64,000 nucleotides of DNA, taken from the NCBI GenBank assembly GCA_003216295.1, contig QCJB01000002.1:1-64000 (forward strand), read 5' to 3'. A program made the position numbers and the translations under genes. This DNA comes from Prochlorococcus sp. AG-402-P16 (lineage in GTDB: Bacteria > Cyanobacteriota > Cyanobacteriia > PCC-6307 > Cyanobiaceae). Below the pieces are notes generated by a model that saw nothing but the letters and a program-made list of their open reading frames with translations, was not told the DNA's origin and made no database searches. Of the stretch, positions 37,544 to 46,709 are shown in pieces. The number at the start of each line of letters is the position of its first letter. The stretch's first letter is position 1.

Positions 37544-37810
37544 TTATTGATATGAAACTAAATGATCAGAACTGATCCAAACATCAGGAACTGGTCTTCT
37601 CCATCTAACTTGACAATAATCACCTTTAATCAATAATACTTCCCCAGGACCTTGGAAAATATATTCAGGTAAATTAGTATCGCTTGCTTTAGATTCCAAG
37701 CTATTAGAATATTGTTCACGATCAACTTTTACAAGAGCTCCTTTTTTGAATTTCTTTTGTATCTTTGGAGGTGATTGTGAATCCTCTACTTTTCCGGTTT
37801 GTTCAGACAT
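37544..37810 (-). CDS. ndhO: NDH-1 subunit NdhO
   Basis: Small hydrophilic-arm subunit of NDH-1 that in other cyanobacteria modulates cyclic electron flow. The 88-residue protein has the family pattern FKKGALVKVDREQYSNSLES, KASDTNLPEYIF and a C-terminal PVPDVWISSDHL. The N-terminal 20 residues are polar and poorly conserved. It stands away from the other ndh genes, as is usual. Confidence 0.92.
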   Translation of the reverse strand: MSEQTGKVEDSQSPPKIQKKFKKGALVKVDREQYSNSLESKASDTNLPEYIFQGPGEVLLIKGDYCQVRWRRPVPDVWISSDHLVSYQ

Positions 37811-37998
37811 TTTAAATAATTAATAAAAAGACTAATGACTTCATTCAAATATTCAAATGAAGAATAGCAGTTAAAACAAAATGGTAAAAATCATGTCATT
37901 AATTAATTGCAAATTCCATAACGCAAATATTCTTGATAGATCAACACCATAACTTAATCAAAATCCCTCTAAGCTGATCAAATCTAATTAGAGAAATC

Positions 37999-38928
37999 AT
38001 GAAATTACTACTTACTGGATGCACTGGTTTTATAGGAAGAGAATTAATTCCTTTGCTAATCAAAGAAGGGCACAGCCTCACAGTCATTTCGAGACAATCC
38101 AAAGGAAAATTAAAAGCCATGGCTAATGGCCAAGATATCCGTTTCATACAATTGAATCCAGCTGACCCTTCCTCTTGGGATAAAGAAGAAATTAAAAACT
38201 CTCTTAAAAGTTGCGAAGGGGTTATCAATCTCGCTGGCGAACCCATTGCTGAAAAAAGATGGACGACCGAACACTGTAAAGAAATTACAAATAGTCGCAT
38301 AGAGACAACAAAGAATCTGATTGAAAACCTAAGGAATCTAAGAAAACCCCCCAAAGTTCTAATTAATGCATCGGCAATTGGTTTTTATGGCTCACATCCT
38401 CAAACTGAATTCACTGAAGAAAATATTCAGGGTGATGATTTCCTAGCAAATCTTTGTAAAGAATGGGAATCTATTGCAAAAAACAAACCAAGAGCGACTC
38501 GCCTTTTAATTGTAAGAATTGGCATTGTATTAGCTAAAGACGGCGGAGCACTTGGGAAAATGCTTCCTATTTTTAGAGCTGGTCTTGGAGGTCCCATAGG
38601 AGATGGAAAACAATGGATGAGCTGGATACACAGAACAGATCTTTGTAAGCTTATTAACGAAAGTGTGAAAAATTCAGCCTGGTCTGGTGTCGTCAATGGA
38701 GTTGCACCAAATCCTGTACGAATGAATGAGTTCTCTAATTCACTTGGTCAAGTACTTGGTAGACCAAGTCTTATTGCAGTTCCTGGGCCAATATTGAAGT
38801 TGATTTTAGGAGATGGAGCTCGTGTAGTATTAGAGGGACAAAATGTACAGCCTCAAAGATTAAAAAAACTAAAATTCAAATTCAGTTTCCCAAAAATTAA
38901 TGACGCTTTTATAGCAATATTAACTTAA
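37999..38928 (+). CDS. NAD-dependent epimerase, TIGR01777 family
   Basis: Short-chain dehydrogenase-like protein of 309 residues. The NAD fold starts LLTGCTGFIGRELIPLLIKE at 4-23. Further signatures are VINLAGEPIAEKRWT near 74, SAIGFYGSHP near 119 and MSWIHRTDL near 207, then a C-terminal DUF1731-like tail. Homologues are often labelled SulA-like in cyanobacteria and are related to plant GC1/ARC11, which affect plastid division. A role in division is inference. Confidence 0.9.
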   Translation: MKLLLTGCTGFIGRELIPLLIKEGHSLTVISRQSKGKLKAMANGQDIRFIQLNPADPSSWDKEEIKNSLKSCEGVINLAGEPIAEKRWTTEHCKEITNSRIETTKNLIENLRNLRKPPKVLINASAIGFYGSHPQTEFTEENIQGDDFLANLCKEWESIAKNKPRATRLLIVRIGIVLAKDGGALGKMLPIFRAGLGGPIGDGKQWMSWIHRTDLCKLINESVKNSAWSGVVNGVAPNPVRMNEFSNSLGQVLGRPSLIAVPGPILKLILGDGARVVLEGQNVQPQRLKKLKFKFSFPKINDAFIAILT

Positions 38929-38954
38929 AATTTTTAATCGAATCTAATAAGAAA

Positions 38955-39374
38955 TCAAAGGTCTAACCAATTTTTTATTTTAAGTAATGTTTTCCAATTA
39001 GGTTTCCGTGAAAGACCATCTTCAAATGATTCTTTTAATTCTTTTTCTAATTCAGGAAGAACAAACATAGCTCTTTTAACATAATCAATATGGTCTCTAA
39101 CTCCTTTAGAATTCGTCTCTAACAATGCAAGACTCAAATTTATCCTTGACTGTGGATCTTGACCGTTAAGTTTCACTGCATGTCGAGCAGAGCGCAAGGC
39201 TTCCTGAGGCGAATCACATAACAATTGCAACCAAGATAAGCATGTCCATGCAGCAGCATTGTTTGGAGTGGTAGAAGCTATTTTCTGAAAATCTTCAATC
39301 AATTCATCTGCTGGTGAACCAGCTTTATAGCGATTTAGTGCCTCTTCAAAAAGACTTTCCTCGGATTGATCCAT
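38955..39374 (-). CDS. small TPR-repeat protein
   Basis: A 139-residue soluble protein with about two TPR-like helical pairs: LFEEALNRYKAGSPADELIE near 8 and AAWTCLSWLQLLCDSPQEAL near 40. The next pair, GQDPQSRINLSLALL, is near 70. The C-terminal SRKPNWKTLLKIKNWLDL is basic. Marine picocyanobacteria have similar proteins of unknown partner. It is 29 bases downstream of the IscA-type gene on the same strand. Confidence 0.82.
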   Translation of the reverse strand: MDQSEESLFEEALNRYKAGSPADELIEDFQKIASTTPNNAAAWTCLSWLQLLCDSPQEALRSARHAVKLNGQDPQSRINLSLALLETNSKGVRDHIDYVKRAMFVLPELEKELKESFEDGLSRKPNWKTLLKIKNWLDL

Positions 39375-39403
39375 TGTTAATTTAAAAATTCCTTAAGTTA
39401 AAG

Positions 39404-39793
39404 TTAAACGGCAAATGAACTTCCACAGCCACAAGTTTGTGATGCATTTGGATTAGTAAAATTAAAACCCCCACCAATTAAATCTGTACTAAAATCTAAC
39501 TGCATCCCATATATATATAAAAGACTCTTTGGATCACAAATCACTTTAAACGAACTGTTACCTACTGAATATTCATAAACTTCATCATCTTTTTGAATTT
39601 CATCAGCAGACACAAAGTCCATTGTGTAACTCATACCGCTGCATCCTCCCGAACGTACTCCTACTCTCAATAATTTCCCTGAGCCTTGTTCCTTGCAAAG
39701 TCTAGACAACTGATCCAATGCGGGAGTGGTAATAAGTACTCCCTTGCCACCTTGAGCTTTATGAGTTTTGGGCGGCGCGTTTGATTCACTCAT
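39404..39793 (-). CDS. A-type iron-sulfur carrier protein (IscA/SufA family)
   Basis: A-type carrier that holds and passes Fe-S clusters to apoproteins. The 129-residue protein has the three family cysteines in GGCSGMSYTMD near 54 and the C-terminal CGCGSSFAV. The N-terminal 20 residues (SNAPPKTHKAQGGKG) are an extra polar tail. It is divergent from zds, with 106 bases between starts. It may be SufA or a related paralogue. Confidence 0.92.
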   Translation of the reverse strand: MSESNAPPKTHKAQGGKGVLITTPALDQLSRLCKEQGSGKLLRVGVRSGGCSGMSYTMDFVSADEIQKDDEVYEYSVGNSSFKVICDPKSLLYIYGMQLDFSTDLIGGGFNFTNPNASQTCGCGSSFAV

Positions 39794-39899
39794 TGTTGTT
39801 TTCTGAACTTTAATAACACTCTATTAATTATATTCGATTTTAAAAGTACCAAAAAAGAGTTTTTATTCATAGAGTTAGTGTATTCATCAAATTAAACGA

Positions 39900-41360
39900 G
39901 TGAAAATCGCAATAATAGGTGCAGGTTTAGCAGGATTGACTGCTGCAGTTGACCTTGTTGATGAAGGGCATGAGGTCGATTTATATGAAGCAAAACCATT
40001 TATGGGAGGCAAAGTTGGAAGCTGGGAAGATTCTGATGGCAATCATATAGAGATGGGTTTGCATGTCTTTTTTTTCAACTATGCCAATCTATTTGCATTA
40101 ATGAGAAAAGTAGGAGCATTTGAAAATCTTTTGCCAAAAGACCACACTCACCTTTTTGTTAACAAGGGTGGTGATATTAAATCACTTGATTTTCGATTTT
40201 TTGCAGGAGCTCCTTTTAATGGCTTAAAAGCCTTCTTCACCACACCTCAATTAAATTGGATTGACAAACTAAGGAATGCTCTTGCTCTTGGAACAAGTCC
40301 GATAGTAAGAGGGCTTATTGACTACGAGGGTGCGATGAAAACAATACGATCTCTTGATTCTATAAGCTTTCAAAAATGGTTTCTTAACCATGGAGGAAGC
40401 CTAAATAGTATCGAAAGGATGTGGAATCCTATTGCATATGCTCTGGGATTCATTGATTGCGAAGCCATTTCTGCAAGATGCATGCTTACTATCTTTATGA
40501 TGTTCGCTTCGAAAACAGAGGCATCTAAGCTCAACCTATTGAAGGGCTCACCCCACAAATGGCTAACCAAGCCAATACTCGATTACATTGAACTAAGAGG
40601 CGGAAGACTTCACTTAGAGAATATTGTTAAAGAAATTCATTCAGAGGATTCTGACCAACCATCTATAACTGGATTAACCCTTCAAACTCCTGAGGGTGAA
40701 AAAAAAATTCAAGCAGACAAGTATCTAGCTGCTTGTGATGTCTCTGGCATCAAAAGAATAATACCTAGATCATGGAGACGTTTTAAAGAATTTGACTCAC
40801 TTTTCAAACTTGATGCTGTTCCAGTTGCAACTGTACAACTTAGATACGACGGCTGGGTAACAGAGATCAACAGTCAAAAAGCTCAAACAAACCTCAAAAG
40901 TCCATCTGGTTTAGATAACTTGTTATACACAGCCGATGCTGATTTTAGTTGTTTTGCAGATTTAGCTTTATCAAGCCCAGAAGACTATAAAAAAGATGGT
41001 CAGGGCTCTCTACTTCAATGTGTTCTAACCCCTGGAGATCCTTGGATTACAAAGTCCTCAGATGAAATCGTAAAGCATACTGATTTACAGGTTAGGACAC
41101 TTTTTCCCTCTTCAAGAGGTCTAAAGCTTTTATGGAGCAATGTCGTCAAGGTTTCTCATTCTCTCTACAGGGAGGCTCCTGGCATGGAGCCATACAGACC
41201 AGATCAAAAAACTTCTTTTAATAATTTCTTCTTAGCAGGCAGTTACACAAAACAAGACTACATTGACTCTATGGAGGGAGCAACAATGAGCGGACATCTT
41301 GCTGCTTCAGCAATGCTCTCTAAGTCTGTTTCACTAGCAAAAAATTCTTCGGTTGCTTAA
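39900..41360 (+). CDS. zds: 9,9'-di-cis-zeta-carotene desaturase
   Basis: Also called crtQ. It desaturates zeta-carotene to prolycopene. The 486-residue flavoprotein begins [20 protein letters not shown] with the FAD fold, then [20 protein letters not shown] near 38 and the C-terminal [20 protein letters not shown] near 442. It is paralogous to phytoene desaturase at 15903. The start is GTG 39900. The SRPBCC gene follows after 3 bases. Confidence 0.96.
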   Translation: MKIAIIGAGLAGLTAAVDLVDEGHEVDLYEAKPFMGGKVGSWEDSDGNHIEMGLHVFFFNYANLFALMRKVGAFENLLPKDHTHLFVNKGGDIKSLDFRFFAGAPFNGLKAFFTTPQLNWIDKLRNALALGTSPIVRGLIDYEGAMKTIRSLDSISFQKWFLNHGGSLNSIERMWNPIAYALGFIDCEAISARCMLTIFMMFASKTEASKLNLLKGSPHKWLTKPILDYIELRGGRLHLENIVKEIHSEDSDQPSITGLTLQTPEGEKKIQADKYLAACDVSGIKRIIPRSWRRFKEFDSLFKLDAVPVATVQLRYDGWVTEINSQKAQTNLKSPSGLDNLLYTADADFSCFADLALSSPEDYKKDGQGSLLQCVLTPGDPWITKSSDEIVKHTDLQVRTLFPSSRGLKLLWSNVVKVSHSLYREAPGMEPYRPDQKTSFNNFFLAGSYTKQDYIDSMEGATMSGHLAASAMLSKSVSLAKNSSVA

Positions 41361-41363
41361 GTA

Positions 41364-41816
41364 ATGGGAAAGTGGCTTGATCACACCGTAATCAGTGAAA
41401 TCCATGCTCCAGTTGCACTTGTCTGGAAGTTTTGGAGTGATTTAGACTCAATGCCTTTATGGATGACGTGGATTGAGTCAGTTAAGACAGTCGATGAAAA
41501 GACCTCAACACTTCCCGATCTAACGGAGTGGACACTAGCCGCTAATGGCTTTCGTTTTAAATGGAAAGCTCAAATAACAGAAAGAGTAGAAGCAGAGAAA
41601 TTAGAATGGAAATCAGTTGGTGGTTTGGCTACTAAGGGTTCAGTACGTTTTTATAGTGAAGATAGCTTTAAAACTGTGGTGAAATTAAAAATATCCTATG
41701 AATTACCCCAAGTTTTAGCAAATTTAATGAAAGCAAATATGCTTGGAGGAATGGTTACAAAAGAATTACAAAAAAATCTTGACGGGTTTAAAGAACTCGT
41801 CGAAAAATCAGCATAA
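41364..41816 (+). CDS. SRPBCC (START-like) protein linked to zds
   Basis: A 150-residue polyketide-cyclase/START-like fold with a hydrophobic pocket: EIHAPVALVWKFWSDLDSMP near 10, then a run of beta strands (RFKWKAQITERVEAEKLEWK) and a long C-terminal helix (MVTKELQKNLDGFKELVEKS). It has no catalytic signature. The three-base spacing behind zds suggests it binds or presents a carotene (inference). Two bases separate its stop from that of the convergent hemD. Confidence 0.88.
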   Translation: MGKWLDHTVISEIHAPVALVWKFWSDLDSMPLWMTWIESVKTVDEKTSTLPDLTEWTLAANGFRFKWKAQITERVEAEKLEWKSVGGLATKGSVRFYSEDSFKTVVKLKISYELPQVLANLMKANMLGGMVTKELQKNLDGFKELVEKSA

Positions 41817-41818
41817 GT

Positions 41819-42604
41819 TTAATTAAAGTTTAGTTCTAAACAAGCTTTTAATAATCCTTCTAGATCATGAGGGGAAGCCTCTTTATCAGGTTTTCTAATA
41901 AGGTTTATGCAGCTAATAGTTGTTTGAGGTCCAATGGAAACAAGTTTAATCTTTTCAATTAATTTCAACCAATTTTCACCAAAATATTTTTTAAATAAGC
42001 TGACAGTATTTATTACTGTTTTACCACTAGTAAAAGCAATAATATCTATGTCCCCTTTATTCAAAGCATCTATAGTATTTTGAGGTATATCTTTAGGACA
42101 AGAAGATTCATAAGCCGCTACTTCCATAACCTCTGCTCCTTTTAATTTGAAAGAGTCAGATAATATCGATCTGCCTCCAGTTTGTACTCTAGGAATAAAG
42201 AATTTTAAACCTTTTGGATTCTGAGGGAAATATTCAACCAAGCTATCTGCAACAAAGCTAGGAGGAACAAAACTAATCTTTGCATCCATAACTGATAACA
42301 AAGAAGCTGTTTTTCTTCCGACAGCGGCAATTTGAATAGTCTTAGAAATTTTCGACAAAGATAAGCCTATTTCTTTCATTCTATCTTCAACATTTCTAAC
42401 ACCATTAGCGCTAGAAAAGATGATCCAGTCAAAGGTAGTAATTTCCTTTAAGGCATCATCTAAAGGAGCCCAGTCATCTGGAGGTCCAATCACTAATGAA
42501 GGAAGATCAAACACCTCAGCTCCATTTTTTTGAAAGATTTCACGAGCCTCTGAGATCTGATCTAGGGCACGAGTAATAATTATCTTCTTTTCGGTTAAAT
42601 CCAT
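41819..42604 (-). CDS. hemD: uroporphyrinogen-III synthase
   Basis: Closes and inverts ring D to form uroporphyrinogen III, the precursor of haem and divinyl chlorophylls. The 261-residue protein has the weakly conserved family motifs: IIITRALDQISEAREIFQKN at the start, FDWIIFSSANGVRN near 53, IAAVGRKTASLL near 91, DIIAFTSGKTVINTVSLFKK near 183 and VSIGPQTTISC near 222. HemD is poorly conserved in general; the pattern and length fit. Confidence 0.9.
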   Translation of the reverse strand: MDLTEKKIIITRALDQISEAREIFQKNGAEVFDLPSLVIGPPDDWAPLDDALKEITTFDWIIFSSANGVRNVEDRMKEIGLSLSKISKTIQIAAVGRKTASLLSVMDAKISFVPPSFVADSLVEYFPQNPKGLKFFIPRVQTGGRSILSDSFKLKGAEVMEVAAYESSCPKDIPQNTIDALNKGDIDIIAFTSGKTVINTVSLFKKYFGENWLKLIEKIKLVSIGPQTTISCINLIRKPDKEASPHDLEGLLKACLELNFN

Positions 42605-42704
42605 TTCTGCAAGCTTCTTTCTAGGAAGTCTAAAGAATAACTATGCATTTATTTAAACAATAATACGGGTTTTCTTGAATACTAAATTCTCGATTAAGCA
42701 ATTT

Positions 42705-44339
42705 TCAATCAGTAAATTCTTTACTTGATCTTTTATCAATTTCCTTTTGAACTATTTTTAATTGCAAAATACGAGCTAAAATTTGATTTTGTGCTTCTTC
42801 TATTTGACTAGGACTATAAGCTAAAGGGATAGTATCATTAATAGTTTTCTTGATTTTATCATACAAGTATGGACATCCATATATAATAATTCCTGATAAT
42901 CTTTCCTCAATTTCTAAAATTTTTATAGCATCTATCCAATGATCATTCTGATAATCTAATCCGATAAATGGTTTCCCTCTTACAAAAAGCTGAACAAGAA
43001 TTTTACTATTACCAAATAGCTCCAATTTTAAAAATTTTTTATTAGTTTTTTGCCATGGACTGATACCAAGTGGATGTATAATTAAATTTTTAAAACCTAC
43101 TGCCTTAGGTAAATCTAATGCAGGAAAAAATTTATTAGATATTTGATCAAAATTATCAATTTGCACAAGATTAATATCATTAACTTCAGCTTTTATACTA
43201 CTTTCTTCTCTGACAAAAATTGAATTTTTTATTATAGAGTTACTAAATCTAGAAGCATCCAATGAAAATTTATTCTTAATATCATCATTCCTCAATTCTT
43301 CTTTTTCTAAATCATTTTCATTAATTATTAAATCAAGTTGTTTTTTTCTTCTTTCTCTAGATATAAGTAACCTTTCTAAAGAAATTTTTTCTGTATAAAA
43401 AGCATCAGTAAGAGAATCAATTGCCTCATCGATATCTTTTGGCATCATAATCAAATCAATTCCTGCTTCAAATGCCATTACTGCAGCCATACCACTACTA
43501 TATTTCTTAGATATTGCATTCATAACTAACGCATCGCTGACAACTAAACCATCGTACTTTAATTTGATACGTAACAAATCAGTCACTACTCTTTTTGAAA
43601 GTGTTGCAGGATAAATAGGATCAATCTTCGACAAAAGTAAATGTCCGATCATGATACTATTTACGCCTTGATTGATTAAAGATTTAAATGGAATCAACTC
43701 AAATTTATCTAATTTAAATAAGTCATTCTGTATTTCAGGTAAATCCAAGTGAGAGTCAACTTCGGAATTTCCATGCCCAGGAAAATGTTTCGCACAAGTC
43801 AACATTTTTGATCTAGAAACACCCCTCAGAAAAGCACAAGTTAAACTTTTTACTGTTTCAGGTTCTTCTCCCCAAGCTCTTAGATTTATAACAGGGTTAT
43901 TTGAATTATTATTGATATCACAGACTGGAGCTAATAACCAATTTAAACCAATATATTTTGCTTCTTTACCCGTAAAATAACCGATTTTCTCAGCAATAGA
44001 AATTGCTAAATTCTTATCTTTTTTATAAATCTGAGAGATGCCCATTGGAGGAATAAACTTTGTTCCTCCATAAAATCTTTGACCAACACCTTCCTCAATG
44101 TCAGCACACAAGAGAAGAGGTTTACCAGACCATTTTTTTAAGACATTGCAACGAATTTCTAATTCTTTTACAGTTCCTCCTAAAAAAATAACTCCTCCAA
44201 CACCTTCTTCTAAAAGTCTCTTAAGATTTGAATTAGATTCTTCTAAGTTAGGATATAAACGTTGGGAATCAAGATTAAATCCACTTGCTCTTACTATAAA
44301 TAATTCAGCAACTTTTCTTCTAAGATCAGACTTATTCAT
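42705..44339 (-). CDS. glycoside hydrolase family 3 protein (NagZ-like) with C-terminal extension
   Basis: Beta-N-acetylhexosaminidase-like enzyme for peptidoglycan turnover. The catalytic barrel is the N-terminal 340 residues: LLCADIEEGVGQRF near 76, the KHFPGHGNSEVDSHLDLPE motif near 185 and the nucleophile Asp in GLVVSDALVMNAI near 270. A second part of about 200 residues follows, with Lys-, Asn- and Ile-rich sequence, longer than in single-domain NagZ (about 340 residues). It may be a degenerate GH3 C-terminal domain. It lies 18 bases after rbfA. Confidence 0.87.
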   Translation of the reverse strand: MNKSDLRRKVAELFIVRASGFNLDSQRLYPNLEESNSNLKRLLEEGVGGVIFLGGTVKELEIRCNVLKKWSGKPLLLCADIEEGVGQRFYGGTKFIPPMGISQIYKKDKNLAISIAEKIGYFTGKEAKYIGLNWLLAPVCDINNNSNNPVINLRAWGEEPETVKSLTCAFLRGVSRSKMLTCAKHFPGHGNSEVDSHLDLPEIQNDLFKLDKFELIPFKSLINQGVNSIMIGHLLLSKIDPIYPATLSKRVVTDLLRIKLKYDGLVVSDALVMNAISKKYSSGMAAVMAFEAGIDLIMMPKDIDEAIDSLTDAFYTEKISLERLLISRERRKKQLDLIINENDLEKEELRNDDIKNKFSLDASRFSNSIIKNSIFVREESSIKAEVNDINLVQIDNFDQISNKFFPALDLPKAVGFKNLIIHPLGISPWQKTNKKFLKLELFGNSKILVQLFVRGKPFIGLDYQNDHWIDAIKILEIEERLSGIIIYGCPYLYDKIKKTINDTIPLAYSPSQIEEAQNQILARILQLKIVQKEIDKRSSKEFTD

Positions 44340-44357
44340 TAAAAGACATTAATCAAT

Positions 44358-44744
44358 CTATGAGTCTTGATTACTTGTATCTTTACTTTTACGTTCAAGT
44401 TCTAATGAATTTAGAAGATCTAAAACTGAAGGACCTTTGGTCATGCCTTTATCAATTTTAAACACAAGCTCAGGAGATCGTCTCATTTGAAGCCTTCGGG
44501 CAAGCTCAGCACGAATAAATCCTTTTGCTTCCTCTAAAGCAAATAGCACTTCGTTTTTCTTTTGCTCTTCACCAAAAAGGCTTATGAAAATCTTCGCATG
44601 CTGTAAATCACCAGAGACTTCAACAGTAGTAATAGTAATCATGGCTTGATGAATTCTTTCATCTCTAATCCCATTAACTAAAAGCTCACTAATTTCTCTT
44701 TTCAGTAAAGAGGATAATTTTTCAACCCTTCTAGAATTAGCCAT
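44358..44744 (-). CDS. rbfA: ribosome-binding factor A
   Basis: Binds the 30S subunit during late maturation and cold adaptation. The 128-residue KH-fold protein begins [20 protein letters not shown] and has [20 protein letters not shown] near 33 and [19 protein letters not shown] near 78. It lies between ycf33 and nagZ on the same strand, with gaps of only 2 and 18 bases. Confidence 0.95.
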   Translation of the reverse strand: MANSRRVEKLSSLLKREISELLVNGIRDERIHQAMITITTVEVSGDLQHAKIFISLFGEEQKKNEVLFALEEAKGFIRAELARRLQMRRSPELVFKIDKGMTKGPSVLDLLNSLELERKSKDTSNQDS

Positions 44745-44746
44745 AA

Positions 44747-44953
44747 CTATGTGATTGGGGAAGGAAAAGCCATAGCCTTTAATAAAAAAATTATTGTCAT
44801 AAATCCACTTAATAATGCTCCAACAAGAGAAATGGCGGTAATTGGATTCCTACCTCGTTTAATTAAAGGTGAAATTGCAGCAGTAAAGACCCCCAAAACT
44901 ATCGTGATGAGATATTTGGGATATCTAGAAACATTGGAAAAAAACTCACCCAT
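44747..44953 (-). CDS. ycf33: Ycf33/DUF751 family membrane protein
   Basis: A 68-residue protein with two membrane helices, of unknown function. It begins [20 protein letters not shown] and ends in [20 protein letters not shown] 44953 has GGGG a few bases upstream and matches the family start; TTG 44965 would add four residues. It lies two bases from rbfA on the same strand. Confidence 0.85.
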   Translation of the reverse strand: MGEFFSNVSRYPKYLITIVLGVFTAAISPLIKRGRNPITAISLVGALLSGFMTIIFLLKAMAFPSPIT

Positions 44954-45012
44954 TTTCAACCCCAAAAGACGTAATTAATAGCTACTCTGCCAACCATTAG
45001 AAGGAACATAAA

Positions 45013-45741
45013 ATGTTGGAACTCCATCAATTTAGGCACTCACCTTATTGTTTGAAAGTAAGAATGGCATTAGCTGCAAAAAAGCTTGAATATACAACCG
45101 TAGAGATAACTCCAGCCATTGGGCAAATAGATATCTTTCAAAAAACAGGTCAAAGGAAATTACCTGTACTTTTTGATAATGAAATAACGATCCATAATTC
45201 AAGTTCAATAATACGACACTTAGAGAAAATTCAAATAGATCCAAAATTAATTCCAGATAATCCAAAGGAGCGTTCTCAGGCTCAAATCATTGAGAATTGG
45301 GCAGATACAACTTTGTCAAAATCGATAAAAATTGTCTTTTTGGAAGAAATCATGAAAAGCCCAGCCATGATTTCCTCTTTACTACCAAATGAGATCTCAG
45401 ATTCTATTCAAAAGTTTATTGTGAATATGCCTCTAAAAATTGGTAGTCAAATTTCTGGATTAATAAACCAGAAAGAAAAAGAATCTCTCAAATTAAATCT
45501 AGATTATCTGACAAATTTAGTTGAAAAAGAAAACTTTCTTGTTGGGAAAGAACTTTCTATTGCAGATCTTTCAGTAGCATCTCATTTATCATTGCTGAGT
45601 TTTCCCAAATCATCTGGGGAAGCTCTTCAAGGAAAAGGATGTTCAATATTCATAAATGATCCCAGTCTTAAGAATCTTTTCGAATGGAGAGACTCAATTG
45701 AAGATAAATTAATAAAAACTAATCAAAAGGAGTCTTACTAA
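45013..45741 (+). CDS. glutathione S-transferase family protein
   Basis: A 242-residue two-domain protein. The N-terminal thioredoxin-like domain has LHQFRHSPYCLKVRMALAAK near 4-23 (Ser/Cys-type site), the cis-Pro in RKLPVLFDN near 48 and HNSSSIIRHL near 62. The C-terminal helical domain has VGKELSIADLSVASHLSLL near 177. The substrate is unknown. Its end overlaps the convergent DUF6816 gene by 23 bases. Confidence 0.88.
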   Translation: MLELHQFRHSPYCLKVRMALAAKKLEYTTVEITPAIGQIDIFQKTGQRKLPVLFDNEITIHNSSSIIRHLEKIQIDPKLIPDNPKERSQAQIIENWADTTLSKSIKIVFLEEIMKSPAMISSLLPNEISDSIQKFIVNMPLKIGSQISGLINQKEKESLKLNLDYLTNLVEKENFLVGKELSIADLSVASHLSLLSFPKSSGEALQGKGCSIFINDPSLKNLFEWRDSIEDKLIKTNQKESY

Positions 45742-46450
45742 GTATTAATTTAGACCGCTCTGTTTTTATTGGTGAAGAAATCAAAGCCTGACCTGGTTGA
45801 TTGTAAATAGCCTGAAATTGTTCTCCACAAATATTAAAACTACTTAATTCAGACACTGTATTTGCATCAGATCCACATTTTCTAAATTCAGTTAGTGTTT
45901 CTACTTGGCTAACTCTACTAAATTCTGGTGTATGAAATATTTGTAAAATCAATTCATCGGTAATAAAAATATCATTTTTTATTTTTTCAGAAAGTCTGCC
46001 AATAATCTTTGTCTCTAAATACCTATCTTCAGTTAATTTAGCAAATTGCCTATTAGGAGATTTAGGATCAGTCTTTACTAACAAGAAACCAACATTTTTT
46101 GAGTTCAAAGCAAAAGACTGGGTATTATATTCACGATCTGCAACTAATTTTCCAGAAGAGTTACGTATGAATTTGGCTGAATGAATAATAGATTTTTCAT
46201 TTTTATCACCTTCTATTTTGCTCTTAACATCCCATATGCCCTCAAACCAATCAGGATAAATTAAATCATCTTTCAAACTTGGACGTTTTAAGAAAGAAGG
46301 AGCACGCCATGAAGGCCAGATTGATTTACGATCCAAAAGCTCTGAAGCTTGAATAATATTTAAGTCAGGAATATTTTCAGCAAAAATAGGTTGAACACAA
46401 GTAAAGATAATTACAATAGAAGCAAAAAAAGAAAAAGATTTCTGTCTCAT
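45719..46450 (-). CDS. DUF6816-type protein with signal peptide
   Basis: A 243-residue protein. The signal peptide at 1-24 (MRQKSFSFFASIVIIFTCVQ, then PIFAEN) predicts export to the lumen or periplasm. The mature part has WPSWRAPSFLKRPSLKDDLI and YPDWFEGIWDVKS near 65-80, resembling a family I know from cyanobacteria and plastids as DUF6816. Two Cys (KCGSDAN, NICGEQF) could form a disulfide. Its ATG overlaps that of the divergent crr7 gene. Confidence 0.78.
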   Translation of the reverse strand: MRQKSFSFFASIVIIFTCVQPIFAENIPDLNIIQASELLDRKSIWPSWRAPSFLKRPSLKDDLIYPDWFEGIWDVKSKIEGDKNEKSIIHSAKFIRNSSGKLVADREYNTQSFALNSKNVGFLLVKTDPKSPNRQFAKLTEDRYLETKIIGRLSEKIKNDIFITDELILQIFHTPEFSRVSQVETLTEFRKCGSDANTVSELSSFNICGEQFQAIYNQPGQALISSPIKTERSKLILSKTPFD

Positions 46451-46709
46451 GTCTAATCCACTAATAAGAGAAATGGATAATTATGTTGTTTTGGTTCCTG
46501 GAGAAAGTGAAAAATTCTTGGATAAAGAGCAGACACTTCTATGGCTTCAATCTTGGCTAAATAAATTTGATTCATTACCATTAGATCTTGCATGTAAATC
46601 TTCAATAGCCGAAGCTGCTCAACATTTACTTGATACAGCGTGCGACCTAGAAATCAAAGCTGGTTTTAAAGTTCAGTGGTATGCCGTTCGGCTTGAGTCT
46701 CCGGATTGA
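46449..46709 (+). CDS. crr7: CRR7-like protein
   Basis: An 86-residue protein matching the CHLORORESPIRATORY REDUCTION 7 family of cyanobacteria and chloroplasts, needed for NDH complex assembly or stability in plants: YVVLVPGESEKFLDKEQTLL near 12, SIAEAAQHLLDTACDLEIK near 53 and VQWYAVRLESPD at the end. ATG 46473, preceded by AAGAGAA, is an alternative start that keeps the core. Its 5' end touches the divergent DUF6816 start and its 3' end overlaps aroK by 44 bases. Confidence 0.87.
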   Translation: MSNPLIREMDNYVVLVPGESEKFLDKEQTLLWLQSWLNKFDSLPLDLACKSSIAEAAQHLLDTACDLEIKAGFKVQWYAVRLESPD

